From Fragaria x ananassa (Eukaryota > Streptophyta > Magnoliopsida > Rosales > Rosaceae): a DNA stretch of 64,000 bases. Both the position numbers and the translations under genes were made by a program. The notes beneath the pieces are model-generated. The model ran no database searches. It was not told where the DNA came from and saw only the letters and a list, made by a program, of their open reading frames with translations. Numbering within the stretch: position 1 is the stretch's first letter; the number at the start of each line of letters is the position of its first letter. Location of the stretch: NCBI GenBank assembly GCA_034370585.1, contig CP139762.1:22484001-22548000 (forward strand). The letters run 5' to 3'. Below are positions 36,356 through 48,038 of the stretch, piece after piece.

Positions 36356-38295
36356 TTATTCTTTAAACATGGCTGGCTTGTGTACACTTGTAGTATATCC
36401 TGTCCTCAAAATGGGTTGGAATCTAAGAATAAAATGAACGGTGACGTTTTCTTTGAATATCATCACAACACTAACAATCTAACTCCACTAATCATAACTA
36501 GATTCAAACCAATTTAGTATACAAAATAATTATCCTTTATCGTCTTAGGTTAAATGGTTAATGATGTAAAAGTTGGGTTATCTGTTGAAACTAAAGTGCA
36601 TTATCCTAATCGTTACTAACTAATTAACTTTGGGTGTCGATCATTTGCTCGATATATATCACTTTCTAGTTTAATTAGTTTGGTCGGTCCATGCATGTGT
36701 AATTTGCATATGTAAAGGTGCTTCAGTTTAAAGAGTATTACAAGTTCAAGAGGACTTGTTCCAGAATATAACTGCTAATCTTATACCGAGCTAGCTGTAG
36801 TAAACGGCACACAAAGTTCTTCGTCTTTTGCTTCTTCTGGCGGGCATATAATACAAAACTCATCAGCATCATCCATCATCCATCATCACCACTATAGGGT
36901 GTTTCAACCGTGTGGTTCTTCAAGAGCCATAAGAAAATGTATTCTTTCTAGTTAATGGTTAGTATTTGGTTTCTAGATTGTATATGTTCTATATCGGATT
37001 CTTCTTTTGTTACTTTTTTGAGTTTTTTCGGTTACATATTCTTTTGTTGCTTTTTGGTTGCATATTCTTTTGCTACTCATATGTGTTTTTGCTACATGTT
37101 GTTCGTGTGTGCATGAAAAACTTGATTCTAGAAACAATCATTTCATAATAATGACTTATATATGAACGTAAATGGCAGTGTTAAATGTCTTAACGACCAT
37201 CAAATTAGTTGAAAATTCACACTAATATGATCGAGTTATACATTCCTAAATACTGAATGGTTACATATTCAAATTGGTTTGTTGCTTTTTGGTTGCATAT
37301 TCTTTTGTTACTCGTATCTGTTTTCACTAGCTAGCTAGCTACTGCTGGAAAAACTTGATTCTTTACCCAAAAGAACGAACTTGAAAGAGAACTATACGAT
37401 AATGAGAAACAATCATTTCAGAATAATAACTTGTATTTGAACGTAAATCACAGTTTTAGATGTTTTAACGATCACCAAATTAGTTAAAATTCAACAAATA
37501 TAATCAAGTCATACATACCTGAACACTGGACTGCTATGATAACTTGTATTTGAACGTAAATCACAGTTTTAGTTGTTTTAACGATCACCAAATTAGTTAA
37601 AATTCAACAAATATAATCAAGTCATACATACCTGAACACTGGACTGCTATGATAAGAAAATATGATCGAGAAATATGTCGGTTAAGAAAAGCTGCAACAT
37701 ATATAGAATAGATAAGAATATCCTTAGCACAGAAGTACATATATACATATATACATTACACACACATACCTATAAATCGTGCTAGTGTTGTCGGACACAT
37801 AACAAGTCATGCAAAAAAAAAAAACATAACAAGCCATGCAAGTCTTACAAATGAACCCTGACAAGGAAAAACGAGTGGTGAAGTTATTCTTTAACTAGAA
37901 CAGTCATTAAGAAATAAAAATCAAGGCCATAAAAAGAAGATTTTCTTATTATGAAATCAATGATGAATGTCCAAATTGGAACAGATTAGGCACTCAAGAT
38001 CCTAAAATGCTTGATAAATGATAACATGCACTTGCATTTCTTTCCTATCTCTTTCACTATTGAAGGTGATCTCACAAACATATCCTCCTAACGATATTAT
38101 TTTCGGATAACATAACCGAAAGTTTATGGATAATTTGGGACTTAACTTGTAATTAAACAAATGCTCAAACAACAAAAAAGTTGAAACCTCTCATATATTT
38201 GTGTTGCCACGTACTGCTTAAAAAGATAGACAGAATATTCATCCATTTACTTCCTACTCTAAAAGTTTAAAACTTTGCTACCCCATTCAATCCCC
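36356..38295. other. Spacer upstream of galactinol synthase
   Basis: AT-rich intergenic DNA, likely holding the galactinol synthase promoter at its right end. It contains MITE-arm-like sequences (37188, 37463, 37576) and a tandem duplication. No gene seen. Confidence 0.5.
37427..37652. repeat. 113-base tandem duplication
   Basis: Two head-to-tail copies of a 113-base unit starting TAACTTGTATTTGAACG, at 37427-37539 and 37540-37652, differ at very few bases. The unit contains TTAACGATCACCAAATTAG, which also occurs in the arms of the two MITEs at 25.5-27 kb. Confidence 0.9.
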
Positions 38296-38303
38296 TATAT
38301 AAA
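38296..38303 (+). promoter_or_regulatory. TATA box of the galactinol synthase gene
   Basis: TATATAAA stands about 147 bases before the chosen start codon, with C/A-rich leader sequence after it. It puts transcription start near 38325-38335, downstream of an in-frame ATG at 38275, which therefore cannot be the translation start. Confidence 0.7.
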
Positions 38304-38442
38304 CCCTTCACCTCTTCTCCTCAATACAACAACAACTTCAACAATCCAAACTTCCAAGCTAGCTTGTTCCCCTTCTACCCAAATTTGCTCTATACTATCA
38401 TATATAGTACGTCATATACCCTTTTGGTTTCTTGCATCCACT

Positions 38443-39847
38443 ATGTCTCCTACAGATCTTGCATCCCCTATGTCTCCTACAGATCTGACAAACGGAGTAC
38501 CAAAGAGGGCATACGTGACCTTCTTGGCGGGCAACGGTGACTATGTGAAAGGTGTGGTTGGTCTGGCCAAGGGACTCAGGAAGGCCAAATCTGCCTACCC
38601 TCTTATTGTGGCTGTGTTGCCGGACGTTCCTGAAGAGCACCTTCAGATTCTGGAGTCTCAGGGATGCATTGTGCGCCCGATTGAGCCAGTCTACCCTCCT
38701 GAGAACCAGACCCAGTTTGCCATGGCTTACTATGTCATCAACTACTCAAAGCTTCGTATTTGGGAGGTACAAAACTATCTTGCATGTCACATCTACATGT
38801 ACTTTTGTATCGTGTTGGTCCATTGTGAAAAATCATAACCAGTTTCGACTGTGCGCTAGTACATGCCATATCCTCATTTGGTTTGTCTGTTTTCAGTTTG
38901 TGGAGTATGAGAAGCTGATATACCTAGATGGAGATATACAAGTGTTTGATAACATTGATCACCTGTTTGACATGCCCAACGGCTACTTTTATGCCGTGAT
39001 GGATTGCTTTTGTGAGAACACATGGAGTCACTCTCCTCAGTTTAAGATTGGATACTGCCAGCAGTGCCCTGAAAAGGTGCAGTGGCCAGCAGACATGGGC
39101 TCGCCGCCACCGCGTTACTTCAACGCCGGCATGTTTGTCTATGAACCTGGTCTTGCAACTTACCATGATCTGTTAGAGACCGTCAAAGTCACCCCTCCTT
39201 CCTCATTTGCTGAGCAGGTATGTATTCATCAGAAAAACTCTACTATATATGTTTTTGACATCATGATCTATCTTATATACAGTAAGAACTTTCAAATTAG
39301 AACTTAATAAACCCTAATTTAGCTTATTGAAAAATGATTCATTTGGATTTGTTCCAGGACTTCTTGAACATGTATTTCAAGGACATATACCAGCCTATCC
39401 CACCGGTGTACAACCTTGTCTTGGCAATGCTGTGGCGCCACCCTGAAAATGTCGACCTTGACAGGGTGAAGGTTGTTCATTATTGTGCTGCGGTACGTTA
39501 CTGCTTTACCAAAATTGTCTATATATCAAATATTGCGATCACATTAATCTTATTAATTCATTCAAATCTGCCATACTCGGGCATAAATTAACATGCATGT
39601 ATATAATTTACAGGGTTCAAAGCCGTGGAGGTACACTGGCAAGGAAGAGCATATGGAGAGGGAAGACATAAAGATGCTGGTGAAGAAATGGTGGGAGATA
39701 TATGAAGACCCTTCATTGGATTATAACTACAATGACGATGTTATTGTGAAGGCTGAGAATGAGCGTACTGTAAAGCTTGGACCTTTCATTGCTGCATTGG
39801 CAGATACTGGTGTTGATTACCCGAGAAGTGCACCGTCTGCTGCTTGA
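38443..39847 (+). CDS. GolS: Galactinol synthase (GT8 family)
   Basis: Makes galactinol from UDP-galactose and myo-inositol, the first committed step to raffinose-family oligosaccharides, usually cytosolic and induced by drought, cold or heat. Four exons: 38443-38766, 38897-39217, 39358-39492 and 39614-39847, all GT-AG and in phase, giving 337 residues, the family length. A-Y-V-T-F-L-A-G-N-G-D-Y begins the GT8 fold. The metal-binding D-G-D follows I-Y-L in exon 2. H-Y-C-A-A-G-S-K-P-W-R-Y (exons 3-4) holds the conserved His and K-P-W. The protein ends in A-P-S-A-A, the typical hydrophobic tail. The frame is open upstream to an ATG at 38275, but that lies before the TATA-predicted transcript start. 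A second ATG at 38470, in a 27-base duplication of the first codons, is an alternative start. Confidence 0.95.
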
Positions 39848-40455
39848 AACTAATATTGCTCATCATACATTTAGTAACCTTTTGGCTGCGAGCTCTATAG
39901 CCATATATATATATACTCAAATAAGAGTTACTATATATATATACAACTATATATATGACCTGCAATAGGCCCTTATGATCATATGTACAACAAATTACAT
40001 ATATAGTTTGTGTAGGAAACTGCACTGGCTTGTCTTTTGTATAAGTCGTGAGATATGGTGAACGTATGAGTTTGCAAATAAAATTGAAGTAGTACTACTT
40101 ACGTACCATTGTGTGATTTACTGCGAAGTGTTTTTATCATTTGTGTACATCAGCCGATTGAACCAACTGGTAATGAAGTAATGAATATATCATGCCTAAG
40201 GATGTAACATGGAATACATCCATAAGATCAAAATGAGATTAACATGATAGTGACTTGCTAGCTCATCCAGATTGGGGTAATACGTACAATGATATATTAA
40301 TGCATATAAATTGCTTTTCATCCGTATATGCTCATAGGGATCACCCATAAAATCTTCATTATTCACCTCACCTAAAAATATATAAGGTAATCTATCAAAA
40401 TATAAGATGTGGGAGAAAATTACAATAACACTTGATATACATTTTTTTAAAATAA
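39848..40455. other. 3' region of galactinol synthase and spacer
   Basis: Likely 3' UTR with AATAAA-like signals near 40075, then AT-rich spacer ending at the copia target site. Confidence 0.5.
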
Positions 40456-40460
40456 AATAT

Positions 40461-40644
40461 CGTTGTAGAGTGAGGATACGGGAAAAAAAGTCTACTAATT
40501 CATTGATAGATTGACCTTTATACAGACATTACATAGAGAATCCCTGTAAATCAGGGATAAATATTTAAGAGATATTCTACTCTAATAAGGAGAAGATTCG
40601 GTCAAGACACATCATCAAGGATAAGAATGTAAATTCCTTCAACA
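40461..40644 (-). repeat. 3' LTR of the copia element
   Basis: 184 bases, similar to 44850-45059 but lacking a ~20-base insertion. On the minus strand it starts TGTTGAAGG. Its other end is CAACG, where the partner has CAACA, a single base change. Confidence 0.88.
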
Positions 40645-40855
40645 CTCCCTCTTGTGTCGCGTATCAGAATCATATGACACATGAACGTTGCCTTGGTAAA
40701 AATCTTGCCAAGTAAAAAGAAAACCTCTTGGGTAAAAAACAAAAGACTTGGTCGAAGGGAAAAAGAGCATAACACGCCAACTACAACCTGAAAGTAAAAC
40801 ATGTGACGTAGACTCCCCCTGATGTCTACACAATCAACTACCCCAGATAATTAAA

Positions 40856-41165
40856 TCATTTATGGAGTTCAGATAAACGACGCATACCAATACTTTTCAC
40901 ATACTTCGCAAGAGTAGATTTGGATAGAGACTTGGTGAACAAATCTGCTACATTATCCTCAGAACTTACTTGGTTCACCTGGATATTCAAAAGCTGCTGT
41001 TGTTGTTGATTGTAGAAGAACTTAGGCGAGATATGTTTAGTATTATCACCTTTGATGAACCCCAACTTCATTTGTTCAATGCATGTTGCATTGTCTTCAT
41101 AGATGCAAGTTGGTGCTTCAGTGGTAGATGTCAATCCACTAGACTCTCGAATATGAGTTATTACA
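40856..41165 (-). pseudogene. Copia RNase H (C-terminal pol) remnant
   Basis: The frame encodes C-I-Y-E-D-N-A-T-C-I-E-Q, then K-H-I-S-P-K-F-F-Y, and D-N-V-A-D-L-F-T-K-S-L, the conserved copia RNase H blocks. It ends in a tail like G-M-R-R-L. It lacks a reverse transcriptase in front. Confidence 0.85.
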
Positions 41166-41169
41166 GAAT

Positions 41170-41800
41170 GAAGCTAAACACATTCTTTGATTGCTTCATG
41201 TAGTGCAATAATTTTTGAATGATTTGAGAAAGTAGCTACAATGGTTTGCGTAAGTGTGAAATGTCAGGCTCATATCCAATTACCAACTGGTATGCACTAA
41301 ATGGTTGGGTTGTAGTGGGTCTAAAACAAATAAGTGTAGCTGCATGCAAAATTGCATAACCCCAGGCAGAAACAGGCAAGTTGGTGTGCATCACCAAGGC
41401 CTATGCAATCAATTGTAAGCGCTTAATTGTAGCTTCTGCAAGACCGTTTTGTGAATGCATATGGGGTACTGAATGTTTTACTTCAACCCCGATAGACATG
41501 CGATAATCGTCAAAAGACTTAGACGTAAACTCTCTAGCATTGTCCAATCGAATAGACTTGATTGGATGATCAGGGTGTTGAGTCCGGAGCTTAATAATTT
41601 GAGCTAGGAGTTTAGCAAATGCATCATTTCTTGTGGATAGCAAAGCAACGTGTGACCAACGCGTTGATGCATCAACCAGAACCATGAAATATCGAAATGG
41701 TCAGCACTCTGGTTTGATAGGTCCACAAATATCACCTTGGATTCTTTGTAGGAATTGAGTGTTTTGGTTAGAATCACTAGCAAAAGATGGTCTTGCATTC
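41170..41800 (-). pseudogene. Copia integrase remnant
   Basis: Carries the integrase core with D in V-L-V-D-A-S-T-R-W, D in I-R-L-D-N-A-R-E-F-T and E in N-G-L-A-E-A-T-I-K-R, so the D,D-E set is present. Further on it has M-H-T-N-L-P-V-S-A-W-G-Y-A and Y-E-P-D-I-S-H-L-R, after an in-frame TAG near 41401. The sequence then breaks off, with no reverse transcriptase. Confidence 0.85.
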
Positions 41801-41969
41801 AATTTGGCTAGTGAACAAGCTTTGCAAAACGAGCGGTGAGCATGAGAGATAGCCATAGAGGCATTTGGAGTCTCGGCAATGGCCTTGGAGGCAGTGCCTA
41901 TGGCAGGTGCATCATGCAGGCCGCATCACCTATTTTGGTGGAAGGAGGAGCTCCAACACGCTTCAGCGC

Positions 41970-42500
41970 TCAGAAAAATGGATGTCCATATGAATTCTTG
42001 AGAATCCAGATCATCATGTCACGTCCGAGATGTCCCAAACGATCATACCAAAGCTTATATGAGTCATAGTCACAAAAGTTATGAGAAACTACATATGATT
42101 CGATGATCTTGATGGTTGTAAGATACAAACAGCTTGTTTGACACATGAGCTTCTCTAAGATGCGTTTACGATCGCAGTAATTAGAGGTGATAAATAAAAA
42201 ATCTTGTACATTCTCATTGAACTTTTCCAGGTGAAATCTGTTGACACGAATGTCCCTAAATGATAGCAGGGTTCGATTAGCCTTAGGCACGTAAAACGCG
42301 TCAGTGACATGCATCATTGTGTCATTTGGCAACAAGAACTATGCATTGCCTCTGCCTTGAATTACAGGTGAGGAACCAATCATGGTTGTCATTGAGGATT
42401 TGTGAGGCATAAAGTCCGTAAATAATAGCATATTCCGTAGGATAGTGTGTGCAGTCTCACTGTTAGCTAGACACTCAATTTCGCCACTAGACATCTACAC
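41970..42500 (-). pseudogene. Copia protease and gag-pre-integrase remnant
   Basis: The frame around 42450-42495 reads E-C-L-A-N-S-E-T-A-H-T-I-L, matching the copia protease block in which D-S-G is expected. Here it is N-S-E, so the catalytic aspartate is gone. After a stop near 42340, the gag-pre-integrase part follows, with D-A-F-Y-V-P-K-A-N-R-T-L-L-S-F and L-W-Y-D-R-L-G-H-L-G. Confidence 0.8.
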
Positions 42501-42577
42501 AAATATGTGAAATTAATTAGTCTTGGATCAAGATAAGACGAACACTCTTATTAAACATAGAGGGGTTAATCGAGAAT

Positions 42578-43126
42578 TTAAAACAAGTTGGAACCCGAAT
42601 AAGTGAAATTACACGGTATGAAAATCACTTTCATGAAGTCATAGCATGTGGCTGGCCTAGAGGCTCGGCAACAGCACCAAAAGTGTGCTCGCAGCGCTGG
42701 CAGACGGCAAGGGCCCGCTAGGGGCTCATAGGGGCGCATTAACGCGGCATGGTGCAACCAAGGGCCTGTCCTTGCGCGGGACACGCTGGGGTGCGATATT
42801 GCGGCGCAGCACGACAGGGGTGCACAGGGGCTTGTCCGGGGCTTGGTCGACACGCAGCAGCGCACAGGGGTGCGGTAAGGGTGTGACCAGGGCTCAGCGA
42901 AGCTCAGTGGCATCCAGCGACGCGCAGGGGTCCGGCAGGGGCCCTTTAGGGGTTCACAGTCGACACTAGGGCTCGGCATGCTGTGACAGGGGCCCTCTAG
43001 GAGCATTGGTAGATGCCTAGCGTGCATAGCGCGCATCAGGGGCGCTACAACACTGCCAATACATGGCAGCTTGCTGCCTTGGTGTATTTTCGCAGATTTT
43101 TCGCAATTGTTCTCATGTTTTGTCAT
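42578..43126 (-). other. GC-rich open segment inside the copia element
   Basis: A 182-codon open frame, rich in Pro, Cys, Arg and Ala, lies between gag and protease where a copia element usually has the gag zinc knuckle. The GC-rich core (42690-43060) is a patchwork of short variants of GGGGC(T/C)C and AGGGGCCC. It matches no protein I know. The same block is in the fragment at 34460-34930, so it belongs to the family rather than to this copy. Confidence 0.5.
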
Positions 43127-43684
43127 TCTTCATGCCATAACCAATTCAAGGATCACAAATACATGTGGATTTAGCATGTTTTCTATGTAATGAAGCGTTT
43201 AGCTTTGTGCAATTCAAACCAATCATATGAGAATAAAATTATGAATCCATTCAACACATTTGAACATAAAGGAGAGATTTTATTCATGCCAACTGAAAAA
43301 TACATCAAAGGATGTCTAATTCCATAAAATCTGACTGAAGCGTCGAAAATAACTGTGGCTAAACAAGTGTCAAACATAAAATAACAGAGAAAAACATCTA
43401 ATCAAAAGAGTTTAATCAAAATCCGCAGTATCCAAATGCGCATGACTAGCTAGCTTCTTAGCTACAAAATCTGCTATGGTGAGATTGGTGGAAGACACAG
43501 CACCAATGTCATCTCCCCCAGTAAAGTTAGCTTCTTGAACCAGGTACTGCTTGTGTCTTCTGTAGGTATCTCTAGCATCCTCGTTGGCACGTCAATCTTC
43601 TTGCATATGGGCATTAGAGCCACAATGAAAGCAAGGAAGACCATTGAGCGGAGTTGAATGCAATAGAAGTTAGCGGATGGTTTG

Positions 43685-44000
43685 CTATCCTACCGGCAAC
43701 GCTGGAAATTGTACATCATGTACGTAATCAAAGCGGAGCTTTAAGTCGTCCCACAGTTCTTTGGGATTCATTATCATCAGATATTGCATCTTCAATTCCT
43801 TATGGATATGGCGCCTTAGGAACATGAGAGCTTGGACTTTGATTATCTCACTAGGAACCGCATCTGGGCCATCAAGAGGAAAAATAGTGGAAGTAAATCC
43901 TCTTTTGACGAACAATCGTGTAACATCGGATGCTCATTGAAGGTAATTATTGCCTCGTATATCGATGATCTCAAACTCAGGTCTTAGAGGCGCAGTCATC
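43685..44000 (-). pseudogene. Copia gag remnant
   Basis: Holds I-K-V-Q-A-L-M-F-L-R-R-H-I-H-K-E-L-K-M-Q-Y-L and K-E-L-W-D-D-L-K-L-R-F-D-Y, the typical UBN2-type gag block of plant copia elements. The frame ends early at 43685. Confidence 0.8.
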
Positions 44001-44849
44001 TACAAAAGACAAGGGGATTGGAATTAGTGAACCAATGATGTGGTCGTAAAATCGATATAAATAAAAGTAGGTGACATGTTATTGTAGTCACAATCAATTC
44101 TTCCCTTGTAGGCGACGCTCACAGCTGTCGCAGCAACCCGTAATCGCAGTTGCAGCATCGCGTAATCACAGTCACAAATATATGGTGACACGTATGTCGC
44201 AGTTACAAAGTTTAATAGAGGATGTGAGCTCCAACAAAACTCCAAAACCCTATCCTGTCATAGAGAAGGGATATATGGAAAGACTACTAAGCCCGAACTA
44301 TGAAGTGAAATTCGGAAAGCAGTAACCTTAATTAAAAAATTTCATCTTATGAGTTTAAGTTGATTGCAGGCTTCGACCGAGGGTTGGGAACCTTTCTGGC
44401 TTTCTTTGGAAGACGAGCAATCTTGAAATCTTTGGTTTCTAGAGGTTGCCGAGAGGAGAAAAAACTATTCACCTACTTATGCTTCGAGTTTTGAGCTAAA
44501 ATTTTGACAGGAGGAGCACCACTGGAAGAGAAAGCTGCTGTCCAAAAATCAAGTTGATCAGAGCAAGAGAAGGCGCTGAACCAGTGCTGTCTGGAAATTT
44601 CTGGCGGCCGGTTCAGGAACTTTCAGGTCGGTTCACGGGGTGAGACCGGTGGGGATGGAACCGGGACGTCGAGAGTTTTTTGTGGATATGAAATTCCAGC
44701 CGTGGATAGAGGAAAATCTGGCCGGAAATTAGGAAAAACGAAACATGCAGATTCGGGTTTCGGGAAAAGTTTGGGTTTTCGATTGTTTTTAGGGTTTTTT
44801 GGGATGGTTGGCCTATTATCTCTTGGTTAGGGCACCAAGTTTGATAACA

Positions 44850-45059
44850 TGTTGTAGAGTATGAGGATACGAGAGAAAAAGTCTACTCATTCATTGATAG
44901 ATTAGTCTTTATATATGCATTACATAGAGAATTCCTGTAAATCAGGGATAGATATCTAAGAGATATTCTAGTCTAATAAGGAGAAGATTAAGTTCTTGAC
45001 AAAAAAAAAGATTCGGTTAAGACACATCATCAAGAATATGAATGTAAATTCTTTCAACA
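44850..45059 (-). repeat. 5' LTR of the copia element
   Basis: 210 bases in the TGTTGAAAG...CTACAACA orientation on the minus strand. It differs from its partner mainly by a ~20-base A-rich insertion at about 44990-45010. Confidence 0.88.
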
Positions 45060-45064
45060 AATAT

Positions 45065-45551
45065 ATGTATTTAGTACTAAAATACATTAAATATGGCAAG
45101 ATTCAATCCATGTAAACAAGTGCTCTGCTCTTTAAGTTGTGTAAGACATTGTCATCGTACATAACCACAATTCCATATAATAATGGTTACGTGCGATCAA
45201 TGGCGGACCTAGGATTTTAGGTTGGGGTAGGCTGAATTTTTTTTCTTAAATTTCTTTAATTTTTTTCTTCTATATTTTACATATCACATTTTAGATTAAA
45301 AACATATCAAATAATCACGTAGTTAACTGATCATTAAGAAATCAATATTATAACATTTTATAGAAATTCGATAACAAAAGTTAAAGATAAAAGAACATAT
45401 CTACTCAAATTGAACCCAACGCTCTTGAATAGAAGCAAAATCTAATAACTAAGCATACAATCACCGCTCTAACAATACAGTAAAAGAGTGTATAATCCTT
45501 AAACCTAACATAACGGAAAAACACAATCTAATAACTATGAATTAAATGTTG
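45065..45551. other. AT-rich spacer, no gene
   Basis: Short AT-rich interval between two LTR elements. The phrase TGGCGGACCTAGGATTTTAGG near 45200 resembles sequences found at ends of some plant DNA transposons, but no partner end was found. Confidence 0.4.
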
Positions 45552-45556
45552 GTACT

Positions 45557-46117
45557 TGTTGTCGGTATTCAGTAAACTACCTCATCTGCCCATAGACCAG
45601 TCATGGAACTTGTAGACCGACGTCCAGGCTACCTCGCCATGGTGAAAGATCATCAATGCGACATCAGGAAAGTGCTTCTCTAAGCTCCACAAGAAGGCGC
45701 CATGAGAGTATAAATATGCATTCTGTCCCACATCAGAAACATAATGTAAGAGGGAACCTTCCTTGTCTATAAAAGGAAGGCTTCCCCTCTAGATATAGGG
45801 ATCTGGAAAACTATACTCCACCCCGCGGGATGAGGTAACAACCCAACCCGCGCAGGATAGGTAGCCCACCTCGCGAGATAGAGATCAACTATGCTCTACC
45901 CCACGGGACGGATAACCCCTCCCGCAATTGTAACACGCCACCTCGCGGGATAGATCCTTCCCCATCCCTCCATTAGTCCAACCCGCGCGGGATGGTCCCT
46001 CTTGTACCCCGCGCGGGATGGCAACTAGCAACTTTACTCCACCCCGCGGATAAGCCCTACCGCGCGGGATAGGTAGCCCGCCCCTCCCCCATTTGTAAAC
46101 CTCCAACCCGCGCCGGA
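45557..46117 (+). repeat. 5' LTR, left part (before the CACTA insert)
   Basis: Matches 51894 onward. Its last 110 bases (46008-46117) occur again at 48948-49057, on the other side of the CACTA sequence. Confidence 0.9.
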
Positions 46118-47554
46118 GTAAACAATTATGTGGGCATGATGACTGGAATTGACCTCGTCTATACATACAAGGCACGCCTTGTATCCATGGGTAGTTTGAC
46201 CAGACATCATCCCGTAAGCAGGAAAATCATTGACGGTAAAAAGAACCGCTACTCTCATGAAGAAGTAAGTCTTACTATACCTGTCAAAAGTATGGATTCC
46301 ATTTTCATATAATTGTAGGAGCTCGTCGATTAATGGCCTCATGTACACGTCCAAGCACTTTCCTGGAGAATACTTGCCCGGAACTAACATAGTAAGAAAA
46401 TTATACTCCGTCCTCATGCACATGTTTGGAGGCAAGTTGAGCGGAAATGCTATCACAGGCCATATACTGTAAGAGTTATTCATGTCTCCAGTAGGATTGA
46501 ATCCGTCTGTTGCTAGTCCAAGTCTGACATTTCGACATTCAGAGGCAAAATCAGGAAATGAACGGTCAAAGTGATTCCAAGCCTCCCCGTCTGCGGGGTG
46601 TGTGAGATTATCCGGATCTACTCTAGGCCTATCCGGCTCTTGCTGGTGCCTTTCGTGGTGCCATCTCATATGCTTGGCCGTATGTGAAGACATGTAGAGA
46701 CGTTGTAGACGAGGACCCAATGGGAAATAGCGAAGAACCTTCCTAGGAATGGGGTTTGTCTGTCTAGAACGAGCGTGTGGTTCATACCTCGGCTCATAGC
46801 AGTGTGGGCACTCAAATGCGTCCTTATAACCTTTGTAGTATAGGATGCAGTTATTGACGCATGCATCTATCTTGATGTACTCAAGACCGAACTCACTCAA
46901 GATGCTTTTGACCTTGTCATAATTTTCTGGACAGTTGTTGTCAGCAGGAAGCAACTCCTTCAGAAGTGCAATGTCATCGTTAAAACAAGCAACGGTCTTG
47001 TTCCTCTTCTTTTTGATACTCATCTGCTTCATGACAGTTTCCAATACAGTATGCTCACTTCCGGGGTACAGTGGTGTCTGTGCTTGCTGCATAAGCTTGT
47101 TGTAACTATCATAGCCACTACTGCCGACCTGGGAGACATCAGGGAAGGTTGTATTGTTGTTGTCCTGTGGAACACTTCCATCGTATGCTGAGGCGGACGG
47201 AAATGCATCGTTTAAGAAATTCATCACACCAGGGTCCCCGAAATTGGCACTAGAGGAAGACTCGCCCTGGTTACGTTGTGCTTGAATATCTACAAGTGTG
47301 GGCATATGTTCACTTGCTTCGCCGTGCCATGTCCAAGTGGTATAACTGGGACAAATACCGTATTGTGACAGGTGAACATACATGTCCACAAAAGTTACAG
47401 AATTGGCAGATCTGTTGCGACATTTTCCGCATGGACAAATGTGGAAAAGTTGTCCAGGAGAAGTCTTGCCACGGACAAACTCGATAAATTCAAAAATTCC
47501 TCTCATGTATCGCGGATGCCCTCTATGTAACTGCATCCAGCTCCTGTCGGCCAT
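46118..47554 (-). pseudogene. TNP2-like CACTA transposase, 5' part only
   Basis: Open for about 478 codons from ATG 47554. The N-terminal block (R-S-W-M-Q-L-H-R, C-P-C-G-K-C-R-N) is the transposase-associated domain of CACTA TNP2 proteins, then comes the Transposase_21 region with C-P-H-C-Y-E-P-R-Y, G-P-R-L-Q-R-L-Y, M-R-W-H-H-E-R, D-G-E-A-W-N-H-F and L-G-L-A-T-D-G-F-N-P. It breaks off after K-A-C-L-V-C-I at the LTR junction. The open frame then runs by chance into LTR sequence, so its last ~30 codons are not transposase. Confidence 0.88.
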
Positions 47555-48002
47555 GTTGTAACCTGTAATAAAAGGGGAAATGAAAAATCTAACTATAAAA
47601 ATACTGCGCGCTCACGTAAACAACGGTACGTATTCACCACAAAAACATAATGTGACGAAAATAACTGATTTAAACAAAAACATCATCAAATCAAATATTT
47701 GATTTAAGACCATATATATATATATGCATGAAAATATCGATATCATCACGAAAATAAATGAGTAAATATATCTAAGCACAAATTGAAAATAAAAAATTTA
47801 ATGTAAGCATAAACAAAATGAAATATATATATGATCTCAAACACAAATTTAATATAATCGATCATAAACGAAAATATTATCATGAAAATAAATATTGTTT
47901 TAATATATCACCACGAAAATATCATCATCAAAATATCGATCATTTAATACACATCATGATTTACATAAAAAAATATAATGATCGAATACATTAATCACAT
48001 AC

Positions 48003-48038
<36 letters not shown>

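Larger units (their letters stand above)
40461..45059 (-). mobile_element. Defective Ty1/copia retrotransposon with short LTRs
   Basis: The direct terminal repeats 40461-40644 and 44850-45059 bound a 4.2-kb interior. AATAT is present at both flanks (40456-40460 and 45060-45064), a perfect 5-base target duplication. On the minus strand the order is 5' LTR, gag, protease/gag-pre-integrase, integrase, RNase H, a purine tract (AAGAGGGAGTG) and 3' LTR. The reverse transcriptase is missing between integrase and RNase H. Immediately inside the 5' LTR is TGTTATCAAACTTGGTGCC, in the position of a primer-binding site but diverged from the usual TGGTATCAGAGC. It cannot move on its own. Confidence 0.9.

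Noticed and set aside
38275..38442. Upstream in-frame ATG of galactinol synthase
   Set aside because: It lies before the TATA box at 38296-38303, so it should not be in the mRNA, and the 56 extra residues do not look like this cytosolic family.
46034..46117. C-terminal ~30 codons of the CACTA transposase open frame
   Set aside because: These bases match LTR sequence at 52371-52450 and continue the frame only by chance.
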